Shown here in pieces: positions 48,816-61,700 of a stretch of 64,000 nucleotides of DNA; position 1 is the first letter of the stretch, and each line of letters opens with the position of its first letter. Both the position numbers and the translations under genes were made by a program. Below the pieces are notes generated by a model that was not told where the DNA came from, did no database searches, and was given only the letters and a program-made list of their open reading frames with translations. The stretch is from Dipylidium caninum (taxonomy: Eukaryota; Platyhelminthes; Cestoda; Cyclophyllidea; Dipylidiidae): positions 620,001 through 684,000 of the forward strand of contig QEYB01001019.1 of the NCBI GenBank assembly GCA_017562135.1. The letters run 5' to 3'.

Positions 48816-49712
48816 TCATTTTAGGTTCGAGTTGAAAGTGTACATTTGGACGCTAATGTAAATCTGTGTATTATTTATGACAAACCTCGAAATGTCCCTA
48901 AGAATGAAGTTTCCGAAGATTCCACTTGTACATAGCTATTATGAATGGGAATATGAATCATTCGTTTGCTGACTATTAGTTTACATCTTTTGATGTTTAT
49001 GTTATAAATTGGATGGTAAATCAAAAAAGTGCAGGGCATTGCCACTTAATTTTGCCTTAAGTAAGGTTTCTTTGCCTGAATGTCGCCTATCGGTCTTTTT
49101 ATTAGTGCAACGGGTTGAACCCTAATAGTTTCATTTCAAAAGGCTGAGACACGTCTCGTTGGTGTTAAACAGGTTTTTTAGCGTTGGTTTGCCTGAAGTC
49201 GATACGGCGAGGACAGAGCGCATCACCTACTGATAATTTTGTTCGTCCTTAAAAAAACCTTATGGCAAGCACCATTTAACCTGAGAATAGTATGACCCTG
49301 GGGACCACGAATGCGCTTATCGAAAGTTTTGTGGCTCGGAAACAAAGATGAATCGCAATTAGGCAACTCCTCGAGGACATTTGCTACATGTAGGTAGATT
49401 CGGTAAATGCGAAAGATATCGCCCGAGGGAATGTGCTTTTAGACATTTGCTCTTCAGCACGCAAATATACACGTCAACTTCGTTTGGGCGACTTTATTGG
49501 ATGTGTTCCTGTTAATTTGTGTTTCATTATGAATCAAAATGTCTTGCGCCACTTTTATGTAAGCCAAATTTTCAGTTAAACGTTGCGCGTACCAATAAAA
49601 GACGTCAATAACTATTGTATACAAATAATAAATTTGTGTTTAAGCCTCTACGCGACTATTGTTGACCTTAAGAGGCGAGCGTCTATAGTCCCGCGCTATT
49701 TGGAAAAAATTA
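48816..49712. other. Intergenic region FAR1-like gene to dynein
   Basis: AT-rich; holds the 3' UTR of the FAR1-like gene and the promoter of the dynein heavy chain. No supported open frame. Confidence 0.5.
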
Positions 49713-52700
49713 ATGTCAACAATTACTCCAAACGATCCCAGACTAAGCTGCATATCCCAATACCTATGCTTCTCACTTACGCTGAAAGAGGAACAGTGGA
49801 CGCAACTTTGTTTGTCCGAAAATGGCAAAACTCTGCTGAGTGAATTTGTGGATTCCATTGGTCCGGCTGCGCTTTTTTTTGTCATCACCTCTAACGGCAC
49901 TCTGTCAGCAAGCAGATTTTTTCCCTTTAAACCAAGAAACAAAGTGTGTTTTTGCATCAGGCCTTTCGTTGATATTAATGATGAAAAATCCGCATTTTCA
50001 CCTTTGTTATTTGGTGACGTACAGCCAAATATTTTGAAGGCAATTTCGTCGTTAATGCAGAATGTAACGTAAATTTCTTGGTAGCATTTTTTAGATCATT
50101 CTGCCCTTATTTATAACAAGCGGGATGTGGTGTCACGGGGTAGGGATTCTCTCCGATCAACTTAAGACACTCACCAAAGTACTCAGACGAAAAGCCGACC
50201 ATATAAACAATAAGATCAGTGGAACAACGTGTCTACCTTTACCAGATCCCGAGGATCTTGAAAAGTATGCTTGCGGTCTCTTTTATTCTATGTAGGTCAT
50301 TAACTTGTAATACCGAATCTCTGATATTTGAATGGTCACAAATTGTTCACGATATTGCGCACCAGGAAAGGCAACCCGTTGAGTGTATGAAGACAACCAT
50401 GTCTCCGAGAAGAGAAAGTGAAATATGGCTCAAAAGAAGGAAGGATTTGCTCACAATTCGCTCAATTCTTACTTCGAAAATGATGATTAAAATGACTAAT
50501 TTACCTCACAGTTCTGAAATCGTTAACCAGATGGTGAATACTATTAATTCCGGTGAGAGCCAGGGAACTTGCCTTATTTATTCCACTGGATAACTGTTTA
50601 TCTTATCCTTATGATCATATCCTAGCTGTCGTCGAATCTGAAGAAATGTGTGTATATTTGGCGCCACTGGAGAGAATTCTGCAAAAAATTGAGAATATTA
50701 ACTTTGCAAACATATCGAAATATTTCGCGCCCCTTTTCCATTTGATGGCTCTTGGGTGGTCAAAGTCCGCTTGTTTTCGAAATCAATCGCGTTTAATCTT
50801 GTTTTTACAGAAAATATCCAGTATTCTAATTATTAAGGTATTCATTACCATTAGATCATTCACATTACCCCTTCGTAGGCAAAGGAATATCTGGATCCAT
50901 CAGAGCTTTTCAAGGGTGAATTACAGGAATCGGTTGAGAAAGTCACTGGCACGATAAGAGCACTGGACGAATTTATGAAACAGTTCAAATTCTTTCGATC
51001 TCAGCTACCGTTATATTTTGCAATTGAAGATGTACCGTTTATGCCTTGGGAATTCAAGACGAGAATACCTTTTTCCTTGCTGATTAAAACTATCAAAAGA
51101 CTTTTCAAAATTAGGGTGAGGTCTAACTTTTTTTGAATTCTCAAATTCAAACCTCAGTTTATCGGACAGCGTTTTTGTGTAATTTTACGACGCGGACATT
51201 TATGCGATTGAATGTTTTACATTGTGTAGCCGTCTACGCAACTATCTCCATTGCTAGGAGCAGATACCTCTTAAATAGGGAAATGCCATCCAAATGTATT
51301 TGTTAGACCCACCTTAAAGTCTTCATGCATTCTCCTGTTGTGTTATTTTCACATAGGATATTTTAAGCACTGCACAGGAGCTCGGTAATCTCGAAAGAAT
51401 CATTATTGGGGGCACGATGGGAGCACAATTGAATGGCGAGGTTACAAAGATTTTCGAGGAATTTACTGAAAATTTTAAGGGAAGTGAAATTCCTATTACT
51501 GACTCCACATTTTTACCTGCTTACGGTAGACGGAGACCATTTTTGTAGGAGTCTTCTCAACGCGAATGGGATTGCCTAAACTTGGAATCTAAAGAAGCCG
51601 CGAACGAGTTGGAGAGTATTTTTGTGAAATTTAACGACTACGAACAACGCCTGGGGAAGGTGTTTTTTCAGGCTCTGAGTGGATGTCCTACGGCCCAACA
51701 CATTGCCAAGGTAGCAATTAATTAACAACTCCGCTTAAGATGAACACGTCTTTTTCGCGCTATTAGATGCTACGTGTGTTTGGCAGCCTCCTCGAAAGGC
51801 CAATCATCAAACCAATGATCGAGCCATTTTACACTACCTTTTTGAAAATGATCGGGGAAGAATTGTTGAGCGTAAGGAGGATGGTCAAGGCGAATACCGC
51901 TGACGGTTTAGTCGCAGTCAAACGAGGTATGCCTGATCTATTCTGTCCTTCTGCCCTACCACTCAACACGAATGCTGTAGAGCACTCCCCGCGGTTCATT
52001 TATTTGGTATTTTCTCCCTGATTTTATAACACTTCCTTAGCATAAGTTGAGGTGATTACTTCCTTAGCAGAGTTTTTGCCATGTGATTGGAATTTATCCC
52101 ACAACTTCTACCTAATTTCTACTTATCTTTCGCTCTTTAATTCATTTTTATGATATGCAGACCAATCACAATGGGTATTTGCAAGGGAATATGGTGAGTG
52201 TCTCTAAGAGTCCTTCTTCATTTCACCATCTCGCCTGGTGGTGAAGAGGGCACCTTCCAGTCGCGGTTCAAATGGGATCGCTAAGTTTCGAAATAGGCCA
52301 CCCCTTAAGTTGTGGCTAGGCATTCAAAAAATTTCAAGCTCAAAAACCGGCACCCCTCATTGCTGAGGCAGTAATTGCGTGGCCTTACAACGACATTTTT
52401 TAAACCAATGGTAGTGTGGCGGTAGAAGCATCACGAATACGTGACTCCAACCTACTTACTTATAAGTTGGCCTTCCTTTAATTCCACGTAAACCGTTTTA
52501 AGGGACATTTAACACCATGACGTGAGATAATAGCTGTCATGCAAGAGTCAAGATGCGCCAAATTTACTTCAGATACTGCGAGAACTACGGAAAAGCCTAA
52601 TTGGCCTATCATCTCCGCGTCAAATGCGGGTGAAGGTAACGGTGAGTGTAAACGATTTCTGGCTGTGGTGTCCTCCCGCTCTTCCCCCAACCGCCAAAAC

Positions 52701-55700
52701 GTAGGCACTCTGGTCTACGTGTCCTTCTTCGGTGAACTGTCGTCCCTATGGGATAGTATTTCCTCTCCGTTAGGCTGTTTCCCTCCAGTAGGCTCAAATT
52801 GTCCATAGCAGTGGTTGCAGGCATAATCGACTGCCTTCCGCAGCTACACCCGCCACATCAACGTAGCAACTGCGGTCACCAAGCTTTCAGGCATGGGAAA
52901 TTCGACGGTTCCTGGTGGTTTATCCTTCCTTAACTAGACACTTGGATAAGACAGACATTCACCCATCAAAAATCCTGGGCATTTGCAATGCCGAGAACGA
53001 AGACGTGTCGGAAGAATTGAGTCGCACTTTTAAGATACGGAAATTCAGCTCACAAGAGATTTCCTAAGTTCCCTTCATCGTCAGACGTTATAAAATGTCA
53101 GAACAGCGTTTCTTCCGGGTGTTCAACTCAACTGAGGTAACGCGGAAGTCAATGCGCAAATGTGAAATGGAGACCGAACCGCGGCAGTTGGGAGATTCAC
53201 AAGACATCCCGTGTGGCTCACACCGGCCCTGATGCTACTGCACACGCCTCCGTGGCCCGCTAAGAGTGGAGGAAACTCGGGAAGTTCATCTTCTCCCCTC
53301 ACCGAGGGAAAAGGTGTGATCCGAAGGGAAGCCCACTTCATTTTGCTACCTACAACCAGAAATTGCCGGCTACGCGGACGAATTACACTCCGCAAGGGGT
53401 GAGGAAGACGCAGTGGGAAGTGAGGCTAGGATGCGGAGTCTGCGAGCGAAAGTGCCACTTCTACTAGCCACTTGTCTTGGACGCTACCACTGCGAAACCG
53501 CATTACAAATTACGGCGGACGTTTGAAAGACGGTGGTAGAGGGTTTTCTCGGGACTCGGGTTGTGAGTGACAAATTCCACAAACACGCAGACGGGGTTTG
53601 TTTGCGACCGAGTTGTCGGCAGCAATGTCTAAGGTGCCCATTTCTCCACTATCGCCCCCTTGAGTCAAGTCGGCTATGGACGAAGTTGCCTTAACAGTGG
53701 TGCTGCTACTCTCTGAAGGTTTTGGCGTCCTCGTTTTTCTTGCGTGTCTGTAATGGCAGACAAATAAAGGCACTTAGTCTCGAATAGACAAACATGCGAA
53801 TGGAATAAGCGACAGGCCAGTTGTGTACTAAACAAGGCGAAAGTGTAATGACCACTCAATGTCTCCCTTTTAGGTGCACCCAAAGCGGTCACAAGTCCTT
53901 CAACCCTCGACCTGTCGACTCGCCCTGCCGACAGGAAAGGTAAGCACCAACAAAACACAAATTCATTCCGCAATATTGGAGGAAATCTTAAGTGCTTCAA
54001 TTAGTTCCTCTCACATTGAGTAGTGGAGGTGGCATGTTGTGGTAACCGCCTCTACGTCTTACTTGAGGCTCGCGGAAACGGAGTGTGCTGACGGCGACAT
54101 TGACGACGGGATTGATGAAGAGCATCAAACAGCCGCGGCGTTCACTCCAAGTCGTCAGGGAAAGCAGAGGTAGGACGTGGGGCGCACACACTCCTCGGGC
54201 CTGAGCCCCCAGCAATGCATTCACCTCACCCGTTGTCCTAATGTTAAAAAGGTGAAAGTAGCCTTTACCTTTTTCAAGATGCATCTCGGACCATGAAAAT
54301 CGCGGGGCGGAGATCAGAACCGCAGGCAGCTTCAATGGAAAATGAAGGTGGGCTGACAACTGAGATCCTTCATTTGTTGTTTATCCGCTCCTTTCTCTCC
54401 GTAACCCCCAATCGGGTGGAGGAATGAGTTCACAACGAAGGAGGCTCTGTCGCCTCCTTCTTCAAAATATCTGTTACTTCTACTTACTTGGTTGACATTT
54501 GGTAGGGAGAGCATTGCTTAGATAAAAATAAAACTAATTTTTACGTTGATTCCATATTTTTGCATTTGTTTTAATACATTGGTTAGTCAGGTCTGGCATT
54601 CCTCTCACTGTTCTGTTCGTCTACTGCACCCGTCTCTCTTCCAGAAGGTCATCGAAAACAAAGAAGTGCCAGCAGGACCTCGACACGTTCGTCTTCGCCA
54701 GCCGCATCAAAGACGGGTGAGTGCCGCGGGTTTTGCGCCCCGGGCCGCGGGGAGTAGGGTCTGGCGCCTGGGACAGGCGGTGGTGGCGATGGTGGTGGTG
54801 CTTGTGGGGCTGTGACAACTGACACCCTGTGATGCCTGGCCGGAGTCTGATTTTGAGGTGAAGCATGACCGGGTTTAATTGTGGGGTTGGCAGCTGAACC
54901 GTTGCGGATTTTGTCGACAGAGGGCATTTAGTCTGCCTTTATTTTCGTCAACGTATTCAAAGCACCTAAACATATTTTTTCCCTATTATCTGGACTTTTA
55001 GCCCTCATTTAGCACAGAATTACATCTTTTTGATCCCACTTTCAAAAGTGGAAGAAGTAGAAGATGAAGAAGACGTGCACTTCAGACCTATTTTATTATG
55101 TTATTCCCCAAAAGACAGGAAGGCATCGCAAGCACACAAAAAGTGATGTGCCACAGATCGCAATGAAGCCTCAAAGAAAGAAAGAAAGAAAGAAAGTCAG
55201 TGTCCTCACAAGTGGTTCGTCAGATCCCGTTCCAGTCGTCTTTCACTGCAAACTATCCAGCAGTTCGGCTGACCGTCCAGGTGAAGTTGACGAGACCCAC
55301 GTCTGTGAAGGCCATCGTGGAAGCAGATCGTCGGAGAAGATCGCAACACACGTGCCATCGTAGAGAAGCGCACATGCGCATCACAGACATGCATGGAAAG
55401 TAGAATTAGAAGAGCTTGGCCATGTCAGGAAACTCGATCTTCACATTCCTCCCCTCACCGAGTTGGGGAAATCATTTGCCCAACGCATTAGCATCTCCGA
55501 CTCGTTGAGGCTGAAAGGCAACGAGGTTGAGGCATTTCTGACAAGACTACTTGCTGGCGACGGAAGGCGGCCAGTTTGGAACAACGTTGGTGGGAAGAGA
55601 CGGTGGGTGATGCAAGACGAACCACCAGTGGAGACGACATGAGAGACAGAGATTCACACAAAAATTAGTGATTATGCTGTCGGTCTGGTGCGACTACAAA

Positions 55701-58700
55701 AGAATTCGGCACTTGTAGCTTTGGCCAAACACCCAAACGAGTAATTGAAATGTGGGCGTTGGAGAACTCGTCAAACTGAGCAAAGCGGCGCGAAGTGGCA
55801 ACTCGTGAGGGTGTCGTTGCCCACGAGGGAATGCACAGCCCCGCACACATCGTAGCCTACTCGCCGAAAGTTGGTGGATCTGCGTAGGGACGCGTTGATG
55901 CCTCCACCGTGAAGCCGCGTCCTCGTGCCTCCGTACCACCATTTCTTTTTAGTCGCTCCATGCAGAAATCCTCAAGTGGCAAAACCTCTAATGACGCTAT
56001 GGCGTCGAATCACACTTACTTTGCTTCCTTGATAGCACAAACCAGAATTTTTGCAAATGTGGAAGATGGCATTATGTGACTGGCTGAACCATGGCAAAGG
56101 TCATCGACAAAAGTGGACGACACCTAATTGAATAAAGTCATGTTTCTAAGCAAAGATTTTGAGTTCCCCTTCTTATTTAAAATATGCAATCACTCAGTTG
56201 CCAACTTAGTCAGTGTTCAAGCGAAAGATAAGTTGTGTGGGAATCGGAGGCCTCCGTACCCGGCGACTGAAATGCAGAACTGGGCTTAAATTTGGCCTCT
56301 TCCTCACTCGTCGTCGTGGTCTAAAGCTTTGGCAGTTTATTCCACTACGATGGTTACTTGGACGGACCGAGTGTTTGCGAAGTCCTCAACAACACTTTCA
56401 CCGGTCGGCATTCAAGCGGTCGTTGGGTCACTTCAGCCCTACGCTGACTGTCATCCACGACTCCCTCAGAAGCGTCACTTCGACGAGGTTGTGGGATGTC
56501 GCGAAAGTTCTATTACCGTGCACGCTCCCCACTGGGGGGGAGGGGGGCATCACAATCAGCAGGGAAGGCCAAAACGGCGTCCAAAATATCGTCGAGTGGT
56601 CGCAGACGCTACTACTACGAGCACTCACTGTGTGTGCTACCTTTCTCAGAAATGTCCGTTGAAGCCAACACTCCTTCGGCGAAGAGTCAAAGGACAAGTA
56701 GACCAAAGGAGAAGCCCGTGGGCAACAGTAGCACTCTCCTCGCCTGTAAAAACATGCCTCCAGTCGCCGGACGCTTGATGTGGTCCTCGGAAGTTTACAA
56801 GCGTCTGGACGCATCTAAAGCTCTTCTAAACGGCACTGACCATCCGTGAGTTCCCTACTTTCCTCCTGACCTCGCGCACTCTTCCCTTTCTTCTTAATGA
56901 TCCTTGAAAAACTTCCGGTGGGCTAAGGCAGATTCAACCTGTCCGAGTCTGCCCTCCCAGTCCCCCTGGCCGCTCAGCCGTCTGCCATGTCAACGAAGTG
57001 GCCGTCGTTGTGTCTCTCCCGCCCCGTACTTATTTCGCCCATATACACTGATTCAGTGGGTCTCTTGACCTGTGGACAACGCTACAAGTGGACGGTGCGC
57101 GTGGGAAATTTCGAGAGTTGACGTTTATGTTCATTTCAGCTGACAATGGCTAATCTCGTTTGAGAATTTAACCCTCGCGTTGTCTTTGCCTAAAACATTA
57201 AATTGCCTGTGGAATTGCATTTCTACTCTCTACTCCCCTTCAGCCTAATGCATTCCGAGCGGGCTGACAGAATGCGGGCGACCATTGGCCACTTGCAGAA
57301 CAAATTAGTTGAGTAAGTTGTTGTTGTCTCTTTTTTCTCCACACCCGGTAAATTGGAAGGTTTTTTATCTCTTCTTTTTCTTCTGTCCAGAAACGATGAA
57401 CGAGTCTTTCACCGGTGGGCAAAGAATATATCAGAAGTCTGCGAGCATGGACTTGGTCAACCTCTTCTCCTCCGACTGCCTTCAACCGGCCTATTCGAGG
57501 TCAACTTCGACTCCGAGGTACGTCTGCGTGAAAGATACACGCAATTCCACCGAAAACTAGCAAGTCCTAACCCACTGGTAGCATAATCGGGCGGAAGAAC
57601 TAATTCCTTCCAACCCTATTACCCCTCGCAATGCATTTCAGTTGACTACGACGCTGTGCGAGGTCAAGTACCTCCTCACGCTGGCCGGCACGAATATCCC
57701 GGACGCGGCTCTTCGGCTTTACGAGCAACGCGAAATGTTGCGGAGTTGTAAATTGGGCTTGAACTCCCTGGTGGAGAAATACGCCCACCTGCGAACGGGT
57801 CTTTCCGACAGCGAGAGCGCTCTGATCGCCACCGAGTTGGGGACGGTGGAGCGCCTGCTGCAAAGGGGCTCCACGCAGCTGCTCTGGTCAAACATGAGTA
57901 GGCAAAACCACCATCACCAGCCTCCGTTGCTCTATTTGTCACTTTCTCGTGCCCTCCCAGCGGGCACTGGCTGTCAGTTGCCTCTCCACTTGTCCACTTG
58001 TTGAAGCGCGCACCAAACACAGACCATTGCACTTGGGCTATTTTTAACTTTGCTGGCCAATTGTGTGGTTTGCTGGTGTGTTAACCGTCCTGTCGTTTCC
58101 CACACTCTCCTCCCGCCTCCACCTAGTTTCCTCAACTCCATGATTTACCTCACGCTAACGCTGGACTTGATATAGTCTAGAAATCGTGGACGCCTCATGA
58201 TTGTCCGTTGCAGATGCCCTGGAGTACATAGAAAACACCAGTAACGCGGTGAATGATGCATACGCTCGTGTGAAGGAGGCGCAGTCGAACTGTGGAATGG
58301 TCAACAAGTTGATGTCCACGTGGAAACAGGTGCCCCTCTTTGAACGGATCGACGGCAAGGCGAGTAACCTGCTCGAGAGACGAGGGAAAGTCACAAAGCG
58401 CAGTGCAGAAATCAAGGAGGCGAGGGAAAACATCTTTTCACTGTTGGAGGTAATCTCGTCCGTGTTTCCAACAATCACCTGTGAAGTGGGCGACTTGTAG
58501 TCTCCTAATTCCGCTGAATGATGATTTTTCGTTGCACTTATTAGACTAACCGGGAGCTTTTCAAAGCCGACACTTCGTCGGAGGCATGGCAGGCCTACGT
58601 CAAAGACTGGGATGACACCATCGCCGAGGGTCTCGTAGAAACGATCCGGTGTTCTCTGAACTACCTCCTCGCGGAAACCGTCAGCGACAATTCAGACTTA

Positions 58701-61700
58701 CAGCCTCTTTTCGAAATCCAAATGGATCTAACGGTTGGTCTCAGCCCACTTCTCCCTCCCCCTCCCCGCCCCCTCCCCCGTTGACGCCACAGAAATTGTT
58801 GGTAATGATGGCTGAGGAGTAGTGTCACACCAGAGTCCATTACGACACGATGGCAGCTCCGCGCCCCCTCCCCCTGTCACCCTCCTTCCGTATTCTCTCT
58901 CGAGGCCTCGGGTGTCAGCTTTGTGCCAGCGCTGGAGCAGGGCCCCGACGTCACCCTCTTCGACATCTGCAATACCATTTTGGAGGATATTTACAAGCAA
59001 GCGGCCCAGATAAATCGCCTCGTCCGAAGGAATGGGGACTGCGAGACATTCGAGGTCCGTTTGCATTACCTTGGCCGATTTGCTAAGGTTATTTCTCCAT
59101 TCTGGGGGGTTGTGGCCGATGCGGTACTGTATGTTCTCACTTGTGTAGTAAGCGTTCTTCACTGTTGAAAATAATCTTATCATAAGGGATTTTGAGGGCA
59201 GAGTTTTTCGTTTTCGCTTCATTACCGGACGACGTAAAGGCGGAGGCAGTAGACCAAACTGAAGAGGAACTACATTGACTGAAAGTGCCTTCAAAGTAAT
59301 AGAAACTTCCTCCCACATGAAATCCAAATTCCCCTAAGGTCTAGGAGAGGAAATATGATTAAAATTAGGATGCCGTCATGACATTTTTGGATCAGGTGTA
59401 ACTCTGTTGACAGTCACTGGAATGAATTTATTAACGTGCATTGCCTCAAGGCGTGGGAGCTAATTCCAAAGCGTTTTATCATCTGAACGCACATCACGTT
59501 GACAGATTAGTGGAGCTCCTCCTCCTTTGGCAGTGAGACGAGCAGCCCGAGATACCCGGTACGGGTAATTTCAGTTCGATGCTGTTGTCCCAGAGGGCTC
59601 CAACAACTCACGATTCACGTGACTCTCCGACCCGCCGACGAGAGAATCGCCTTCCTGGCAGATTCGAGACACGGACCATATGAGGGGAGAAAAGATGCGG
59701 CCATTCCTTCGAAGTGTTTCACTCTACAAACTCATCTCCTCTGCACCATGGAGTCGAAGTTAAAGTTGGGCGTGGAAAGGATCCACTTAGACTGGTCGAA
59801 ATATGAGCATTTTCGGACTGAGGTGGAGAAGATAAAAAAATGACCTTGAAAGTGGCCTTTCCTTGTCGTCTGCGCTGCCGACTGGAAGACAGTGTCGGTC
59901 TTCGGCTTTCCGATTCCATCCACAACGTTTTCCTTACTAAATCGAAGTAGAGCCAAGCTCAGCGGACCACCAAAGGGACGAGAAGATATTTGATTACGTG
60001 ATAAAAGCAGTTTTAGAGACGTTACAAGGTACCTCGACAGGCAGTTAGTGACGATTACTTATCATCTTAAAAGGCTCTAATGAAGGGGAACGAGGAGCTG
60101 GAGGAACTGAGGCAGACTTTCATCGAGAGGGTGGAAACGGCGGTGCAGCGGGCGCGGGAATACAACGACAGTGTGGAGCGTTTCGCCTACCTGTGGGTGG
60201 ATAACAGGGAAGAGGCTTTGCGCGGCTTCCTCAAACAAGAAAAAGGCGAATCCGCTGACTCAATGTCAATACCGCCTCTGGAGATGTTTAAGGAGAAAAT
60301 AGACCACTACGAAAACATCTACTCGGAGGTGAGATGCCCCCCTTGGCGCAGTCAGTCGGGCAAGTCGGGTCTCACGAATAAAACCGTATCGCATCTCCTT
60401 TCTAGATTAGCAAGTTGGAGGAGACGGTCCTCGTGGAGCCTTGGTTTAAAATTGACGCCCGAAGATTTAAGCGGGCTCTGATAAATTGCGTGAAACGCTG
60501 GACTCTTCTCTTCAAAAACTACCTGGCTGATTATGTCGCCAACGCCCTAGGTGGTCTCGACGAATTCGTGAAGGTACTTGGCTTCACTGCATAACGACCC
60601 GGTGGTCCGTTTTGTGTGCCTCCTCGGGCAGTGCTTCTCTAAAGCTTCAGTTGGTGGGTCTTTGAAATTATCCTCCAAGAACCTCGAGGTCAGTGACCAG
60701 CAGATCGCTTTGCTGCCTTTTGCAACTATTCCACGCTGACTCTTGGATCGCCAAATGAGTTTTAGTGGGTTTTGCCGACAGAGGGCATTTAGTCTGCCTT
60801 TATTTTCGTCAACGTATTCAAAGCACCTAAACCATATTTTTTTCCTATTATCTGGACTTTTAGCCCTCATTTAGCACATAATTACATCTTTTTGATCCCA
60901 CTTTCAAAAGTGGAAGAAGTAGAAGATGAAGAAGACGTGCACTTCAGACCTATTTTATTATGTTATTCCCCAAAAGACAGGAAGGCATCGCAAGCACACA
61001 AAAAGTGATGTGCCACAGATCGCAATGAAGCCTCAAAGAAAGAAAGAAAGAAAGAAAGAAAGTCAGTGTCCTCACAAGTGGTTCGTCAGATCCCGTTCCA
61101 GTCGTCTTTCACTGCAAACTGCCCAGCAGTTCGGCTGACCGTCCAGGTGAAGTTGACGAGACCCACGTCTGTGAAGGCCATCGTGGGAGCAGATCGTCGG
61201 AGAAGATCGCAACACACGTGCCATCGTAGAGAAGCTCACATGCGCATCACAGACATGCATGGAAAGTAGAATTAGAAGAGCTTGGCCGTGTCAGGAAACT
61301 CGATCTTCACATTCCTCCCTCACCGAGTTGGGGAAATCATTTGCCCAACGCATTAGCATCTCCGACTCGTTGAGGCTGAAAGGCAACGAGGTTGAGGCAT
61401 TTCTGACAAGACTACTTGCTGGCGACGGAAGGCGGCCAGTTTGGAACAACGTTGGTGGGAAGAGACGGTGGGTGATGCAAGACGAACCACCAGTGGAGAC
61501 GACATGAGAGACAGAGATTCACACAAAAATTAGTGATTATGCTGTCGGTCTGGTGCGACTACAAAAGAATTCGGCACTTGTAGCTTTGGCCAAACACCCA
61601 AACGAGCAATTGAAATGTGGGCGTTGGAGAACTCGTCAAACTGAGCAAAGCGGCGCGAAGTGGCAACTCGTGAGGGTGTCGTTGCCCACGAGGGAATGCA

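Noticed and set aside
51526..51548. 23-nt intron in the dynein gene
   Set aside because: It is shorter than any other intron seen here and would not restore phase; the 65-nt alternative is more plausible but is also out of phase.
52240..52300. tRNA-like B-box (GGTTCAAAT) near 52265
   Set aside because: The bases after it do not complete the B box, and no acceptor stem or anticodon arm could be folded around it.
55064..55403. Open frames in the first repeat copy as host genes
   Set aside because: They lie inside a mariner element with inverted repeats and match fragments of a broken transposase in several frames.
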